A stretch of DNA of 64,000 nt from Hippasteria phrygiana (lineage: Eukaryota > Echinodermata > Asteroidea > Valvatida > Goniasteridae): positions 5,952,001 to 6,016,000 of the forward strand of contig JAZGUH010000103.1 of the NCBI GenBank assembly GCA_037893225.1. Direction: 5' to 3'. Shown in pieces: positions 22,202-36,666 of this stretch (position 1 is the stretch's first letter; every line of letters starts with the position of its first letter). The notes beneath the pieces were generated by a model. That model was not told where the DNA came from, made no database searches, and saw only the letters and a list, made by a program, of their open reading frames with translations. The position numbers and the translations under genes are program-made.

Positions 22202-23861
22202 GTTTTTCCAACTGATTGTTCTGCATTCCGCATAACTGCACACGCTATACAATGGACTAACCGAGACCCCCACCACGCAACTTGGGCCCCAAATGACTGC
22301 GTTTTTCGACCTGTTGTTGAACGAAATTGCGCACAATTATGATACTGTTGTAAAGCGTGACTCCTCAGCAACATCCAGACTAATCTTCAGCTCCACAGAC
22401 CAACGTTCAGCCGAATGATGGCCGAGATAAGCGAGTAAGTTTTTTCCAAATGATTTTTCTGCATTCCCGCATAACTGCACACGCTATGCAATGGCTAGCC
22501 AAGACCCCCACCACGCAACTTCGGCCTCAAATGACTGCGTTTTTCGACCTGATGTTGAACGAAATTGCGCACAATCTTGATACTGTTGAAAAGAGTGACT
22601 CCTCAGCAACATCCAGACCAATCGTCAGCTCCTCAGACCCACGTTCAGCCGAATGATGGCCGAGATAAGCGAGTAAGTTTTTCCAACTGATTGTTCTGCA
22701 TTCCGCATAACTGCACACGCTATACAATGGACTAACCGAGACCCCCAACACGCAACTTGGGCCCCAAATGACTGCGTTTTTCGACCTGTTGTTGAACGAA
22801 ATTGCGCACAATTATGATACTGTTGGAAAGCGTGACTCCTCAGCAACATCCAGACTAATCTTCAGCTCCACAGACCAACGTTCAGCCGAATGATGGCCGA
22901 GATAAGCGAGTAAGTTTTTCCAAATGATTTTTCTGCATTCCCGCATAACTGCAGACGCTATGCAATGGCTAGCCAAGACCCCCACCACGCAACTTGGGCC
23001 CCAAATGACTGTGTTTTTCGACCTGATGTTGAACGAAATTGCGCACAATCTTTATACTGTTGAAAAGAGTGACTCCTCAGCAACATCCAGACAAATCCCC
23101 ATCTCCTCAGACCCACTTTCAGCCGAATGATGGCCGAGATAAGCGAGTAAGTTTTTCCAACTGATTGTTCTGCATTCCGCATAACTGCACACGCTATACA
23201 ATGGACTAGCCGAGACCCCCACCACGCAACTTGGGCCCCAAATGACTGCGTTTTTCGACCTGTTGTTGAACGAAATTGCGCACAATTATGATACTGTTGT
23301 AAAGCGTGACTCCTCAGCAACATCCAGACTAATCTTCAGCTCCACAGACCCACGTTCAGCCGAATGATGGCCGAGATAAGCGAGTAATTTTTCCAAATGA
23401 TTTTTCTGCATTCCCGCATAACTGCACACGCTATGCAATGGCTAGCCAAGACCCCCCACCACGCAACTTCGGCCTCAAATGACTGCGTTTTTCGACCTGA
23501 TGTTGAACCAAATTGCGCACAATCTTGATACTGTTGCAAAGAGTGACTCCTCAGCAACATCCAGACCAATCGTCAGCTCCTCAGACCCACGTTCAGCCGA
23601 ATGATGGCCGAGATAAGCGAGTCAGTTTTTTCAACTGATTGTTCTGCATTCCGCATAACTGCACACGCTATACAATGGACTAACTGAGACCCCCACAACG
23701 CAACTTGGGCCCCAAATGACTGCGTTTTTCGACCTGTTGTTGAACGAAATTGCGCACAATTATGATACTGTTGTAAAGCGTGACTCCTCAGCAACATCCA
23801 GACTAATCTTCAGCTCCACAGACCAACGTTCAGCCGAATGATGGCCGAGATAAGCGAGTAA

Positions 23862-26800
23862 GTTTTTTCCAAATGATTTTTCTGCATTCCCGCATAACTG
23901 CACACGCTATGCAATGGCTAGCCAAGACCCCCACCACGCAACTTGGGCCCCAAATGACTGCGTTTTTCTACCTGATGTTGAACGAAATTGCGCACATTCT
24001 TTATACTGTTGAAAAGAGTGACTCCTCAGCAACATCCAGACAAATCCCCAGCTCCTCAGACCCACGTTCAGCCGAATGATGGCCGAGATAAGCGAGTAGG
24101 TTTTTCCAACTGATTGTTCTGCATTCCGCATAACTGCACACGCTATACAATGGACTAACCTAGACCCCCACCACGCAACTTGGGCCCCAAATGACTGCGT
24201 TTTTCGACCTGTTGTTGAACGAAATTGCGCACAATTATGATACTGTTGTAAAGCGTGACTCCTCAGCAACATCCAGACTAATCTTCAGCTCCACAGACCC
24301 ACGTTCAGCCGAATGATGGCCGAGATAAGCGAGTAAGTTTTTTCCAAATGATTTTTCTGCATTCCCGCATAACTGCACACGCTATGCAATGGCTAGCCAA
24401 GACCCCCACCACGCAACTTGGGCCCCAAATGACTGCGTTTTTCTACCTGATGTTGAACGAAATTGCGCACATTCTTTATACTGTTGAAAAGAGTGACTCC
24501 TCAGCAACATCCAGACAAATCCCCAGCTCCTCAGACATACGTTCAGCCGAATGATGGCCGAGATAAGCGAGTAAGGTTCTCCAAATGATTTTTCTGCATT
24601 CCCGCATAACTGCACACGCTATGCAATGGCTAGCCAAGACCCCCCACCACGCAACTTCGGCCTCAAATGACTGCGTTTTTCGACCTGATGTTGAACGAAA
24701 TTGCGCACAATCTTGATACTGTTGAAAAGAGTGACTCCTCAGCAACATCCAGACCAATCGTCAGCTCCTCAGACCCACGTTCAGCCGAATGATGGCCGAG
24801 ATAAGCGAGTAAGTTTTTCCAACTGATTGTTCTGCATTCCGCATAACTGCACACGCTATACAATGGACTAACCGAGACCCCCACCACGCAACTTGGGCCC
24901 CAAATGACTGCGTTTTTCGACCTGTTGTTGAACGAAATTGCGCACAATCATGATACTGTTGGAAAGCGTGACTCCTCAGCAACATCCAGACTAATCTTCA
25001 GCTCCACAGACCAACGTTCAGCCGAATGATGGCCGAGATAAGCGAGTAAGTTTTTCCAAATGATTTTTCTGCATTCCCGCATAACTGCAGACGCTATGCA
25101 ATGGCTAGCCAAGACCCACACCACGCAACTTGGGCCCCAAATGACTGTGTTTTTCGACCTGATGTTGAACGAAATTGCGCACAATCTTTATACTGTTGAA
25201 AAGAGTGACTCCTCAGCAACATCCAGACAAATCCCCAGCTCCTCAGACCCACGTTCAGCCGAATGATGGCCGAGATAAGCGAGTAAGTTTTTCCAACTGA
25301 TTGTTCTGCATTCCGCATAACTGCACACGCTATACAATGGACTAGCCGAGACCCCCACCACGCAACTTGGGCCCCAAATGACTGCGTTTTTCGACCTGTT
25401 GTTGAACGAAATTGCGCACAATTATGATACTGTTGTAAAGCGTGACTCCTCAGCAACATCCAGACTAATCTTCAGCTCCACAGACCAACGTTCAGCCGAA
25501 TGATGGCCGAGATAAGCGAGTAAGTTTTTTCCAAATGATTTTTCTGCATTCCCGCATAACTGCAGACGCTATGCAATGGCTAGCCAAGACCCCCACCACG
25601 CAACTTGGGCCCCAAATGACTGCGTTTTTCTACCTGATGTTGAACGAAATTGCGCACATTCTTTATACTGTTGAAAAGAGTGACTCCTCAGCAACATCCA
25701 GACAAATCCCCAGCTCCTCAGACCCACGTTCAGCCGAATGATGGCCGAGATAAGCGAGTAGGTTTTTCCAACTGATTGTTCTGCATTCCGCATAACTGCA
25801 CACGCTATACAATGGACTAACCTAGACCCCCACCACGCAACTTGGGCCCCAAATGACTGCGTTTTTCGACCTGTTGTTGAACGAAATTGCGCACAATTAT
25901 GATACTGTTGTAAAGCGTGACTCCTCAGCAACATCCAGACTAATCTTCAGCTCCACAGACCCACGTTCAGCCGAATGATGGCCGAGATAAGCGAGTAAGT
26001 TTTTTCCAAATGATTTTTCTGCATTCCCGCATAACTGCACACGCTATGCAATGGCTAGCCAAGACCCCCACCACGCAACTTGGGCCCCAAATGACTGCGT
26101 TTTGCTACCTGATGTTGAACGAAATTGCGCACATTCTTTATACTGTTGAAAAGAGTGACTCCTCAGCAACATCCAGACAAATCCCCAGCTCCTCAGACAC
26201 ACGTTCAGCCGAATGATGGCCGAGATAAGCGAGTAAGGTTCTCCAAATGATTTTTCTGCATTCCCGCATAACTGCACACGCTATGCAATGGCTAGCCAAG
26301 ACCCCCCACCACGCAACTTCGGCCTCAAATGACTGCGTTTTTCGACCTGATGTTGAACGAAATTGCGCACAATCTTGATACTGTTGAAAAGAGTGACTCC
26401 TCAGCAACATCCAGACCAATCGTCAGCTCCTCAGACCCACGTTCAGCCGAATGATGGCCGAGATAAGCGAGTAAGTTTTTCCAACTGATTGTTCTGCATT
26501 CCGCATAACTGCACACGCTATACAATGGACTAACCGAGACCCCCACCACGCAACTTGGGCCCCAAATGACTGCGTTTTTCGACCTGTTGTTGAACGAAAT
26601 TGCGCACAATCATGATACTGTTGGAAAGCGTGACTCCTCAGCAACATCCAGACTAATCTTCAGCTCCACAGACCAACGTTCAGCCGAATGATGGCCGAGA
26701 TAAGCGAGTAAGTTTTTCCAAATGATTTTTCTGCATTCCCGCATAACTGCAGACGCTATGCAATGGCTAGCCAAGACCCACACCACGCAACTTGGGCCCC

Positions 26801-27185
26801 AAATGACTGTGTTTTTCGACCTGATGTTGAACGAAATTGCGCACAATCTTTATACTGTTGAAAAGAGTGACTCCTCAGCAACATCCAGACAAATCCCCAG
26901 CTCCTCAGACCCACGTTCAGCCGAATGATGGCCGAGATAAGCGAGTAAGTTTTTCCAACTGATTGTTCTGCATTCCGCATAACTGCACACGCTATACAAT
27001 GGACTAGCCGAGACCCCCACCACGCAACTTGGGCCCCAAATGACTGCGTTTTTCGACCTGTTGTTGAACGAAATTGCGCACAATTATGATACTGTTGGAA
27101 AGCGTGACTCCTCAGCAACATCCAGACTAATCTTCAGCTCCACAGACCCACGTTCAGCCGAATGATGGCCGAGATAAGCGAGTAA
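23862..27185 (+). repeat. Seven-monomer higher-order unit, two tandem copies of 1662 bp
   Basis: Units 23862-25523 and 25524-27185 read D-A-D-C-A1-Bt-A2. Both carry cgagtaggttttt with ctaacctagac in the A monomer, ggttctcc in C, aatcatgat in A1 and gacccacacc in Bt. They differ by actgcagacg in the first D of copy two, gttttgctacc in its second D, cagacatac versus cagacacac, and gttgtaaag versus gttggaaag in A2. Confidence 0.92.
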
Positions 27186-29084
27186 GGTTTTCCAAATGAT
27201 TTTTCTGCATTCCCGCATAACTGCACACGCTATGCAATGGCTAGCCAAGACCCCCCACCACGCAACTTCGGCCTCAAATGACTGCGTTTTTCGACCTGAT
27301 GTTGAACGAAATTGCGCACAATCTTGATACTGTTGAAAAGAGTGACTCCTCAGCAACATCCAGACCAATCGTCAGCTCCTCAGACCCACGTTCAGCCGAA
27401 TGATGGCCGAGATAAGCGAGTAAGTTTTTTCAACTGATTGTTCTGCATTCCGCATAACTGCACACGCTATACAATGGACTAACCGAGACCCCCACCACGC
27501 AACTTGGGCCCCAAATGACTGCGTTTTTCGACCTGTTGTTGAACGAAATTGCGCACATTCTTTATACTGTTGAAAAGAGTGACTCCTCAGCAACATCCAG
27601 ACAAATCCCCAGCTCCTCAGACACACGTTCAGCCGAATGATGGCCGAGATAAGCGAGTAAGGTTCTCCAAATGATTTTTCTGCATTCCCGCATAACTGCA
27701 CACGCTATGCAATGGCTAGCCAAGACCCCCCACCACGCAACTTCGGCCTCAAATGACTGCGTTTTTCGACCTGATGTTGAACGAAATTGCGCACAATCTT
27801 GATACTGTTGAAAAGAGTGACTCCTCAGCAACATCCAGACCAATCGTCAGCTCCTCAGACCCACGTTCAGCCGAATGATGGCCGAGATAAGCGAGTAAGT
27901 TTTTCCAACTGATTGTTCTGCATTCCGCATAACTGCACACGCTATACAATGGACTAACCGAGACCCCCACCACGCAACTTGGGCCCCAAATGACTGCGTT
28001 TTTCGACCTGTTGTTGAACGAAATTGCGCACAATCATGATACTGTTGGAAAGCGTGACTCCTCAGCAACATCCAGACTAATCTTCAGCTCCACAGACCAA
28101 CGTTCAGCCGAATGATGGCCGAGATAAGCGAGTAAGTTTTTCCAAATGATTTTTCTGCATTCCCGCATAACTGCAGACGCTATGCAATGGCTAGCCAAGA
28201 CCCACACCACGCAACTTGGGCCCCAAATGACTGTGTTTTTCGACCTGATGTTGAACGAAATTGCGCACAATCTTTATACTGTTGAAAAGAGTGACTCCTC
28301 AGCAACATCCAGACAAATCCCCAGCTCCTCAGACCCACGTTCAGCCGAATGATGGCCGAGATAAGCGAGTAAGTTTTTCCAACTGATTGTTCTGCATTCC
28401 GCATAACTGCACACGCTATACAATGGACTAGCCGAGACCCCCACCACGCAACTTGGGCCCCAAATGACTGCGTTTTTCGACCTGTTGTTGAACGAAATTG
28501 CGCACAATTATGATACTGTTGGAAAGCGTGACTCCTCAGCAACATCCAGACTAATCTTCAGCTCCACAGACCCACGTTCAGCCGAATGATGGCCGAGATA
28601 AGCGAGTAAGGTTTTCCAAATGATTTTTCTGCATTCCCGCATAACTGCACACGCTATGCAATGGCTAGCCAAGACCCCCCACCACGCAACTTCGGCCTCA
28701 AATGACTGCGTTTTTCGACCTGATGTTGAACGAAATTGCGCACAATCTTGATACTGTTGAAAAGAGTGACTCCTCAGCAACATCCAGACCAATCGTCAGC
28801 TCCTCAGACCCACGTTCAGCCGAATGATGGCCGAGATAAGCGAGTAAGTTTTTTCAACTGATTGTTCTGCATTCCGCATAACTGCACACGCTATACAATG
28901 GACTAACCGAGACCCCCACCACGCAACTTGGGCCCCAAATGACTGCGTTTTTCGACCTGTTGTTGAACGAAATTGCGCACAATTATGATACTGTTGTAAA
29001 GCGTTACTCCTCAGCAACATCCAGACTAATCTTCAGCTCCACAGACCAACGTTCAGCCGAATGATGGCCGAGATAAGCGAGTAA
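26237..29084 (+). repeat. Six-monomer unit of 1424 bp, two tandem copies overlapping the 7-mer block
   Basis: Units 26237-27660 and 27661-29084 begin with C (ggttctcc) followed by A1 (aatcatgat), Bt (gacccacacc), A2 and C. They differ in the sixth monomer, which is an AT/D chimera in the first and a plain AT in the second. The block shares its first four monomers with the preceding 7-mer, so this unit arose from part of that repeat. Confidence 0.9.
27424..27660 (+). repeat. Chimeric monomer: AT left, D right
   Basis: ttttttcaactg, ctaaccgag and cgacctgttg (AT), then cacattcttt, gttgaaaagagtg, acaaatcccc and cagacacacg (D). The switch again lies within or next to aacgaaattgcgcaca. Confidence 0.9.
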
Positions 29085-29322
29085 GTTTTTTCCAAATGAT
29101 TTTTCTGCATTCCCGCATAACTGCACACGCTATGCAATGGCTAGCCAAGACCCCCACCACGCAACTTGGGCCCCAAATGACTGCGTTTTTCTACCTGATG
29201 CTGAACGAAATTGCGCACATTCTTTATACTGTTGAAAAGAGTGACTCCTCAGCAACATCCAGACAAATCCCCAGCTCCTCAGACCCACGTTCAGCCGAAT
29301 GATGGCCGAGATAAGCGAGTAA

Positions 29323-29560
29323 GTTTTTCCAACTGATTGTTCTGCATTCCCGCATAACTGCACACGCTATGCAATGGCTAGCCAAGACCCCCCACCACGC
29401 AACTTCGGCCTCAAATGACTGCGTTTTTCGACCTGATGTTGAACGAAATTGCGCACAATCTTGATACTGTTGAAAAGAGTGACTCCTCAGCAACATCCAG
29501 ACCAATCGTTAGCTCCTCAGACCCACGTTCAGCCGAATGATGGCCGAGATAAGCGAGTAA
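29323..29560 (+). repeat. Chimeric monomer: A first ~26 bases, then C
   Basis: Same switch as 21964-22201. It carries accaatcgttagc, also seen in the chimera at 33580. Confidence 0.9.
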
Positions 29561-29797
29561 GTTTTTCCAACTGATTGTTCTGCATTCCGCATAACTGCAC
29601 ACGCTATACAATGGACTAACCGAGACCCCCACCACGCAACTTGGGCCCCAAATGACTGCGTTTTTCGACCTGTTGTTGAACGAAATTGCGCACAATTATG
29701 ATACTGTTGGAAAGCGTGACTCCTCAGCAACATCCAGACTAATCTTCAGCTCCACAGACCAACGTTCAGCCGAATGATGGCCGAGATAAGCGAGTAA

Positions 29798-30034
29798 GTT
29801 TTTCCAAATGATTTTTCTGCATTCCCGCATAACTGCAGACGCTATGCAATGGCTAGCCAAGACCCCCACCACGCAACTTGGGCCCCAAATGACTGTGTTT
29901 TTCGACCTGATGTTGAACGAAATTGCGCACAATCTTTATACTGTTGAAAAGAGTGACTCCTCAGCAACATCCAGACTAATCTTCAGCTCCACAGACCAAC
30001 GTTCAGCCGAATGATGGCCGAGATAAGCGAGTAA
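29798..30034 (+). repeat. Chimeric monomer: Bt left and middle, A right end
   Basis: ctgcagacg, actgtgttt, aatctttat and gttgaaaagagtg are Bt, but the end is actaatcttc, ctccacag and cagaccaacg as in A. The switch lies in ctcagcaacatccagac, which all types share. Confidence 0.9.
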
Positions 30035-32882
30035 GTTTTTTCCAAATGATTTTTCTGCATTCCCGCATAACTGCACACGCTATGCAATGGCTAGCCAAGA
30101 CCCCCACCACGCAACTTGGGCCCCAAATGACTGCGTTTTTCTACCTGATGTTGAACGAAATTGCGCACATTCTTTATACTGTTGAAAAGAGTGACTCCTC
30201 AGCAACATCCAGACAAATCCCCAGCTCCTCAGACCCACGTTCAGCCGAATGATGGCCGAGATAAGCGAGTAAGGTTTTCCAAATGATTTTTCTGCATTCC
30301 CGCATAACTGCACACGCTATGCAATGGCTAGCCAAGACCCCCACCACGCAACTTGGGCCCCAAATGACTGCGTTTTTCTACCTGATGTTGAACGAAATTG
30401 CGCACATTCTTTATACTGTTGAAAAGAGTGACTCCTCAGCAACATCCAGACAAATCCCCAGCTCCTCAGACACACGTTCAGCCGAATGATGGCCGAGATA
30501 AGCGAGTAAGGTTTTCCAAATGATTTTTCTGCATTCCCGCATAACTGCACACGCTATGCAATGGCTAGCCAAGACCCCCCACCACACAACTTCGGCCTCA
30601 AATGACTGCGTTTTTCGACCTGATGTTGAACGAAATTGCGCACAATCTTGATACTGTTGAAAAGAGTGACTCCTCAGCAACATCCAGACCAATCGTCAGC
30701 TCCTCAGACCAACGTTCAGCCGAATGATGGCCGAGATAAGCGAGTAAGTTTTTCCAACTGATTGTTCTGCATTCCGCATAACTGCACACGCTATACAATG
30801 GACTAACCGAGACCCCCACCACGCAACTTGGGCCCCAAATGACTGCGTTTTTCGACCTGTTGTTGAACGAAATTGCGCACAATCATGATACTGTTGGAAA
30901 GCGTGACTCCTCAGCAACATCCAGACTAATCTTCAGCTCCACAGACCAACGTTCAGCCGAATGATGGCCGAGATAAGCGAGTAAGTTTTTCCAAATGATT
31001 TTTCTGCATTCCCGCATAACTGCAGACGCTATGCAATGGCTAGCCAAGACCCCCACCACGCAACTTGGGCCCCAAATGACTGTGTTTTTCGACCTGATGT
31101 TGAACGAAATTGCGCACAATCTTTATACTGTTGAAAAGAGTGACTCCTCAGCAACATCCAGACAAATCCCCAGCTCCTCAGACCCACGTTCAGCCGAATG
31201 ATGGCCGAGATAAGCGAGTAAGTTTTTCCAACTGATTGTTCTGCATTCCGCATAACTGCACACGCTATACAATGGACTAGCCGAGACCCCCACCACGCAA
31301 CTTGGGCCCCAAATGACTGCGTTTTTCGACCTGTTGTTGAACGAAATTGCGCACAATTATGATACTGTTGGAAAGCGTGACTCCTCAGCAACATCCAGAC
31401 TAATCTTCAGCTCCACAGACCCACGTTCAGCCGAATGATGGCCGAGATAAGCGAGTAAGGTTTTCCAAATGATTTTTCTGCATTCCCGCATAACTGCACA
31501 CGCTATGCAATGGCTAGCCAAGACCCCCCACCACGCAACTTCGGCCTCAAATGACTGCGTTTTTCGACCTGATGTTGAACGAAATTGCGCACAATCTTGA
31601 TACTGTTGAAAAGAGTGACTCCTCAGCAACATCCAGACCAATCGTCAGCTCCTCAGACCCACGTTCAGCCGAATGATGGCCGAGACAAGCGAGTAAGTTT
31701 TTTCAACTGATTGTTCTGCATTCCGCATAACTGCACACGCTATACAATGGACTAACCGAGACCCCCACCACGCAACTTGGGCCCCAAATGACTGCGTTTA
31801 TCGACCTGTTGTTGAACGAAATTGCGCACAATTATGATACTGTTGTAAAGCGTGACTCCTCAGCAACATCCAGACTAATCTTCAGCTCCACAGACCAACG
31901 TTCAGCCGAATGATGGCCGAGATAAGCGAGTAAGTTTTTTCCAAATGATTTTTCTGCATTCCCGCATAACTGCACACGCTATGCAATGGCTAGCCAAGAC
32001 CCCCACCACGCAACTTGGGCCCCAAATGACTGCGTTTTTCGACCTGATGTTGAACGAAATTGCGCACATTCTTTATACTGTTGAAAAGAGTGACTCCTCA
32101 GCAACATCCAGACAAATCCCCAGCTCCTCAGACCCACGTTCAGCCGAATGATGGCCGAGATAAGCGAGTAAGGTTTTCCAAATGATTTTTCTGCATTCCC
32201 GCATAACTGCACACGCTATGCAATGGCTAGCCAAGACCCCCACCACGCAACTTCGGCATCAAATGACTGCGTTTTTCGACCTGATGTTGAACGAAATTGC
32301 GCACAATCTTGATACTGTTGAAAAGAGTGACTCCTCAGCAACATCCAGACCAATCGTCAGCTCCTCAGACCCACGTTCAGCCGAATGATGGCCGAGATAA
32401 GCGAGTAAGTTTTTCCAACTGATTGTTCTGCATTCCGCATAACTGCACACGCTATACAATGGACTAACCGAGACCCCCACCACGCAACTTGGGCCCCAAA
32501 TGACTGCGTTTTTCGACCTGTTGTTGAACGAAATTGCGCACAATTATGATACTGTTGGAAAGCGTGACTCCTCAGCAACATCCAGACTAATCTTCAGCTC
32601 CACAGACCAACGTTCAGCCGAATGATGGCCGAGATAAGCGAGTAAGTTTTTCCAAATGATTTTTCTGCATTCCCGCATAACTGCAGACGCTATGCAATGG
32701 CTAGCCAAGACCCCCACCACGCAACTTGGGCCCCAAATGACTGTGTTTTTCGACCTGATGTTGAACGAAATTGCGCACAATCTTTATACTGTTGAAAAGA
32801 GTGACTCCTCAGCAACATCCAGACAAATCCCCATCTCCTCAGACCCACTTTCAGCCGAATGATGGCCGAGATAAGCGAGTCA

Positions 32883-33106
32883 GTTTTTCCAACTGATTGT
32901 TCTGCATTCCGCATAACTGCACACGCTATACAATGGACTAGCCGAGACCCCCACCACGCAACTTGGGCCCCAAATGACTGCGTTTTTCGACCTGTTGTTG
33001 AACGAAATTGCGCACAATTATGATACTGTTGGAAAGCAACATCCAGACTAATCTTCAGCTCCACAGACCCACGTTCAGCCGAATGATGGCCGAGATAAGC
33101 GAGTAA
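32883..33106 (+). repeat. A2 monomer with the 13-bp deletion (224 bp)
   Basis: An otherwise plain A2 (ctagccgag) preceded by the odd gcgagtcag. The remaining AGC is at 33035-33037. The next monomer begins cgagtaatttgtcc, lacking the usual G after taa. Confidence 0.92.
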
Positions 33107-33579
33107 TTTGTCCAAATGATTTTTCTGCATTCCCGCATAACTGCACACGCTATGCAATGGCTAGCCAAGACCCCCACCACGCAACTTGGGCCCCAAATGA
33201 CTGCGTTTTTCTACCTGATGTTGAACGAAATTGCGCACATTCTTTATACTGTTGAAAAGAGTGACTCCTCAGCAACATCCAGACAAATCCCCAGCTCCTC
33301 AGACCCACGTTCAGCCGAATGATGGCCGAGATAAGCGAGTAGGTTTTTCCAACTGATTGTTCTGCATTCCGCATAACTGCACACGCTATACAATGGACTA
33401 ACCTAGACCCCCACCACGCAACTTGGGCCCCAAATGACTGCGTTTTTCGACCTGTTGTTGAACGAAATTGCGCACAATTATGATACTGTTGTAAAGCGTG
33501 ACTCCTCAGCAACATCCAGACTAATCTTCAGCTCCACAGACCAACGTTCAGCCGAATGATGGCCGAGATAAGCGAGTAA

Positions 33580-33817
33580 GTTTTTCCAACTGATTGTTCT
33601 GCATTCCCGCATAACTGCACACGCTATGCAATGGCTAGCCAAGACCCCCCACCACGCAACTTCGGCCTCAAATGACTGCGTTTTTCGACCTGATGTTGAA
33701 CGAAATTGCGCACAATCTTGATACTGTTGAAAAGAGTGACTCCTCAGCAACATCCAGACCAATCGTTAGCTCCTCAGACCCACGTTCAGCCGAATGATGG
33801 CCGAGATAAGCGAGTAA
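33580..33817 (+). repeat. Chimeric monomer: A first ~26 bases, then C
   Basis: Same structure as 21964-22201, sharing accaatcgttagc with 29323-29560. Confidence 0.9.
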
Positions 33818-35241
33818 GTTTTTCCAACTGATTGTTCTGCATTCCGCATAACTGCACACGCTATACAATGGACTAACCGAGACCCCCACCACGCAACTTG
33901 GGCCCCAAATGACTGCGTTTTTCGACCTGTTGTTGAACGAAATTGCGCACAATTATGATACTGTTGGAAAGCGTGACTCCTCAGCAACATCCAGACTAAT
34001 CTTCAGCTCCACAGACCAACGTTCAGCCGAATGATGGCCGAGATAAGCGAGTAAGTTTTTCCAAATGATTTTTCTGCATTCCCGCATAACTGCACACGCT
34101 ATGCAATGGCTAGCCAAGACCCCCACCACGCAACTTGGGCCCCAAATGACTGTGTTTTTCGACCTGATGTTGAACGAAATTGCGCACAATCTTTATACTG
34201 TTGAAAAGAGTGACTCCTCAGCAACATCCAGACAAATCCCCAGCTCCTCAGACCCACGTTCAGCCGAATGATGGCCGAGATAAGCGAGTAAGTTTTTCCA
34301 ACTGATTGTTCTGCATTCCGCATAACTGCACACGCTATACAATGGACTAGCCGAGACCCCCACCACGCAACTTGGGCCCCAAATGACTGCGTTTTTCGAC
34401 CTGTTGTTGAACGAAATTGCGCACAATCTTGATACTGTTGGAAAGCGTGACTCCTCAGCAACATCCAGACTAATCTTCAGCTCCACAGACCCACGTTCAG
34501 CCGAATGATGGCCGAGATAAGCGAGTAAGGTTTTCCAAATGATTTTTCTGCATTCCCGCATAACTGCACACGCTATGCAATGGCTAGCCAAGACCCCCCA
34601 CCACGCAACTTCGGCCTCAAATGACTGCGTTTTTCGACCTGATGTTGAACGAAATTGCGCACAATCTTGATACTGTTGAAAAGAGTGACTCCTCAGCAAC
34701 ATCCAGACCAATCGTCAGCTCCTCAGACCCACGTTCAGCCGAATGATGGCCGAGATAAGCGAGTAAGTTTTTCCAACTGATTGTTCTGCATTCCGCATAA
34801 CTGCACACGCTATACAATGGACAAACCGAGACCCCCACCACGCAACTTGGGCCCCAAATGACTGCGTTTTTCGACCTGTTGTTGAACGAAATTGCGCACA
34901 ATTATGATACTGTTGGAAAGCGTGACTCCTCAGCAACATCCAGACTAATCTTCAGCTCCACAGACCAACGTTCAGCCGAATGATGGCCGAGATAAGCGAG
35001 TAAGTTTTTTCCAAATGATTTTTCTGCATTCCCGCATAACTGCACACGCTATGCAATGGCTAGCCAAGACCCCCACCACGCAACTTGGGCCCCAAATGAC
35101 TGCGTTTTTCTACCTGATGTTGAACGAAATTGCGCACATTCTTTATACTGTTGAAAAGAGTGACTCCTCAGCAACATCCAGACAAATCCCCAGCTCCTCA
35201 GACCCACGTTCAGCCGAATGATGGCCGAGATAAGCGAGTAA

Positions 35242-35479
35242 GTTTTTCCAACTGATTGTTCTGCATTCCCGCATAACTGCACACGCTATGCAATGGCTAG
35301 CCAAGACCCCCCACCACGCAACTTCGGCCTCAAATGACTGCGTTTTTCGACCTGATGTTGAACGAAATTGCGCACAATCTTGATACTGTTGAAAAGAGTG
35401 ACTCCTCAGCAACATCCAGACCAATCGTCAGCTCCTCAGACCCACGTTCAGCCGAATGATGGCCGAGATAAGCGAGTAA
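35242..35479 (+). repeat. Chimeric monomer: A first ~26 bases, then C
   Basis: Same structure as 21964-22201; ends with the normal accaatcgtc. Confidence 0.9.
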
Positions 35480-36190
35480 GTTTTTCCAACTGATTGTTCT
35501 GCATTCCGCATAACTGCACACGCTATACAATGGACTAACCGAGACCCCCACCACGCAACTTGGGCCCCAAATGACTGCGTTTTTCGACCTGTTGTTGAAC
35601 GAAATTGCGCACAATTATGATACTGTTGGAAAGCGTGACTCCTCAGCAACATCCAGACTAATCTTCAGCTCCACAGACCAACGTTCAGCCGAATGATGGC
35701 CGAGATAAGCGAGTAAGTTTTTCCAAATGATTTTTCTGCATTCCCGCATAACTGCAGACGCTATGCAATGGCTAGCCAAGACCCCCACCACGCAACTTGG
35801 GCCCCAAATGACTGTGTTTTTCGACCTGATGTTGAACGAAATTGCGCACAATCTTTATACTGTTGAAAAGAGTGACTCCTCAGCAACATCCAGACAAATC
35901 CCCAGCTCCTCAGACCCACGTTCAGCCGAATGATGGCCGAGATAAGCGAGTAAGTTTTTTCAACTGATTGTTCTGCATTCCGCATAACTGCACACGCTAT
36001 ACAATGGACTAGCGGAGACCCCCACCACGCAACTTGGGCCCCAAATGACTGCGTTTTTCGACCTGTTGTTGAACGAAATTGCGCACAATTATGATACTGT
36101 TGTAAAGCGTGACTCCTCAGCAACATCCAGACTAATCTTCAGCTCCACAGACCAACGTTCAGCCGAATGATGGCCGAGATAAGCGAGTAA

Positions 36191-36428
36191 GTTTTTTCCA
36201 AATGATTTTTCTGCATTCCCGCATAACTGCACACGCTATGCAATGGCTAGCCAAGACCCCCACCACGCAACTTGGGCCCCAAATGACTGCGTTTTTCTAC
36301 CTGATGTTGAACGAAATTGCGCACATTCTTTATACTGTTGAAAAGAGTGACTCCTCAGCAACATCCAGACAAATCCCCAGCTCCTCAGACCCACGTTCAG
36401 CCGAATGATGGCCGAGATAAGCGAGTAA
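36191..36428 (+). repeat. Reference monomer type D (238 bp)
   Basis: Marks are gttttttccaaatg (six Ts, giving 238 bp), actgcacacgc, tatgcaatggctagccaag, cttgggcccc, ctacctgatg, gcgcacattctttat, acaaatcccc and cagacccacg. D is rare left of 20 kb and frequent from 21 to 64 kb. Confidence 0.93.
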
Positions 36429-36666
36429 GGTTTTCCAAATGATTTTTCTGCATTCCCGCATAACTGCACACGCTATGCAATGGCTAGCCAAGACCCCCCA
36501 CCACGCAACTTCGGCCTCAAATGACTGCGTTTTTCGACCTGATGTTGAACGAAATTGCGCACAATCTTGATACTGTTGAAAAGAGTGACTCCTCAGCAAC
36601 ATCCAGACCAATCGTCAGCTCCTCAGACCCACGTTCAGCCGAATGATGGCCGAGATAAGCGAGTAA

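Larger units (their letters stand above)
20539..23861 (+). repeat. Mixed 14-monomer transition zone
   Basis: The order is E/C chimera, AT, D-like, C, AT, D, A/C chimera, A1, C5, A1, Bt, A2, C, AT. D and AT types become common here, so this zone is the transition from the B/C-rich left third to the D/AT-rich right part. Private marks are gcgttactcc (near 20931, again near 29004), cgagtaattttt (23388), cagtgac-side change gttgcaaag (near 23535) and gcgagtcag (23617-23625). Confidence 0.85.
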
